DNA of 22,156 bases from SIG588 sp045533175 (GTDB lineage: Bacteria; Bacillota; Clostridia; Oscillospirales; Acutalibacteraceae), in the NCBI GenBank assembly GCA_045533175.1, contig JAZSHJ010000103.1, positions 1 through 22,156 of the forward strand, given 5' to 3'. This document shows, piece by piece, positions 21,738 to 22,156 of this stretch (position 1 is the stretch's first letter; each line of letters starts with the position of its first letter). Below the pieces are notes generated by a model. That model was given only the letters and a program-made list of their open reading frames with translations, did not search any database and was not told the origin of the DNA. Both the position numbers and the translations under genes were made by a program.

Positions 21738-22156
21738 TTACAGCTGGGGACCGGCCACCACAAGCGCCTTGCCCGCATCGTTGCCGGTGTACTTCACAAA
21801 GTTCTTGATGAAGCGCGCCGCCAGATCCTGCGCCTTGGCATCCCATTCGGCCGCGTCGGCGTAGGTGTCACGCGGATCAAGGATCGCGGGATCCACACCC
21901 GGCAGGGCGGTGGGCACTTCCAAGTTGAAGTAGGGAACCTTCTTGGTTTCGGCCTTCAGGATGGAACCGTCGAGGATCGCATCAATGATACCGCGGGTAT
22001 CTTTGATGGAGATGCGCTTGCCGGTACCGTTCCAACCGGTGTTCACGAGGTACGCCTTCGCGCCACTCTTTTCCATCTTCTTCACGAGTTCTTCCGCATA
22101 CTTGGTGGGATGCAGTTCCAAAAACGCCTGACCGAAGCAAGCCGAGAAAGTCGGGG
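21738..22156 (-). CDS. pckA: Phosphoenolpyruvate carboxykinase (ATP), C-terminal part
   Basis: About 139 codons are visible; the 5' end lies beyond the window. The ATP-type PEPCK C-terminal motifs are clear: PTFSACFGQAFLELHP at the edge, AKAYLVNTGWNGTGKRISIKDTR, an acidic-loop region, PTALPGVDPAILDPRDTY and the final FIKNFVKY. The enzyme interconverts oxaloacetate and PEP with ATP; in gut anaerobes it often runs toward oxaloacetate to fix CO2. The end is intact with a hairpin terminator, so only the window edge cuts it. The next gene (metallophosphoesterase) has its own promoter. Confidence 0.95.
   Translation of the reverse strand, partial: PTFSACFGQAFLELHPTKYAEELVKKMEKSGAKAYLVNTGWNGTGKRISIKDTRGIIDAILDGSILKAETKKVPYFNLEVPTALPGVDPAILDPRDTYADAAEWDAKAQDLAARFIKNFVKYTGNDAGKALVVAGPQL

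Overview
The window reads as chromosomal DNA of a GC-rich, Gram-positive-type member of the Clostridia, most likely an uncultured Oscillospirales/Ruminococcaceae-like gut bacterium. This is inferred from strong AGGAGG-type ribosome sites, near-consensus TTGACA-17-TATAAT promoters, a SAM-I (S-box) riboswitch on metK, a linear argCJBD operon, ATP-type PEP carboxykinase and two secreted proteins ending in type I dockerins. I see no phage, insertion sequence, CRISPR array, tRNA or rRNA.

Layout. (1) 1-1455, + strand: the end of a histidine operon (hisIE, cut by the window edge, then a PHP-type histidinol phosphatase), closed by a bidirectional terminator. (2) 1457-2819, - strand: a divergent GH28-like beta-helix hydrolase with a perfect consensus promoter and a TTG start. 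(3) 2877-7355, + strand: the arginine operon argC-argJ-argB-argD with its own perfect promoter, candidate ArgR boxes and a bidirectional terminator. (4) 7405-10100, - strand: a translationally coupled three-gene module, BlaI-type repressor, then a polytopic M56 (BlaR1-like) protease fused to an extracytoplasmic M23 domain, then a C39-like lipoprotein. Two palindromic operators sit on its promoter. (5) 10154-14643, + strand: a probable operon of a two-TM DUF6106-like protein, a secreted transglutaminase/BspA-type LRR/dockerin protein, the NAD(P)HX repair enzyme Nnr and a small lipoprotein. (6) 14663-15470, - strand: a lone undecaprenyl-phosphate sugar phosphotransferase. (7) 15641-18821, - strand: a metK-alr-folE operon under a SAM-I riboswitch with a terminator. 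(8) 18847-21626, - strand: a large secreted LamG/metallophosphoesterase/dockerin protein. (9) 21694-22156, - strand: the 3' end of pckA and its terminator.

Most genes are primary metabolism (His, Arg, SAM, D-Ala, GTP cyclohydrolase, PEPCK, NADHX repair). The accessory interest lies in three places. One is the BlaI/M56-M23/C39 module, which looks like a cell-envelope sensing system in which an M23 fold, lacking one catalytic His, replaces the beta-lactam-binding sensor and the output includes a surface cysteine-peptidase-like lipoprotein. The second is the pair of dockerin proteins with no cohesin in sight. The third is the coupling of alr and folE to SAM sensing. All functional statements are from sequence reading alone; no database search was run.
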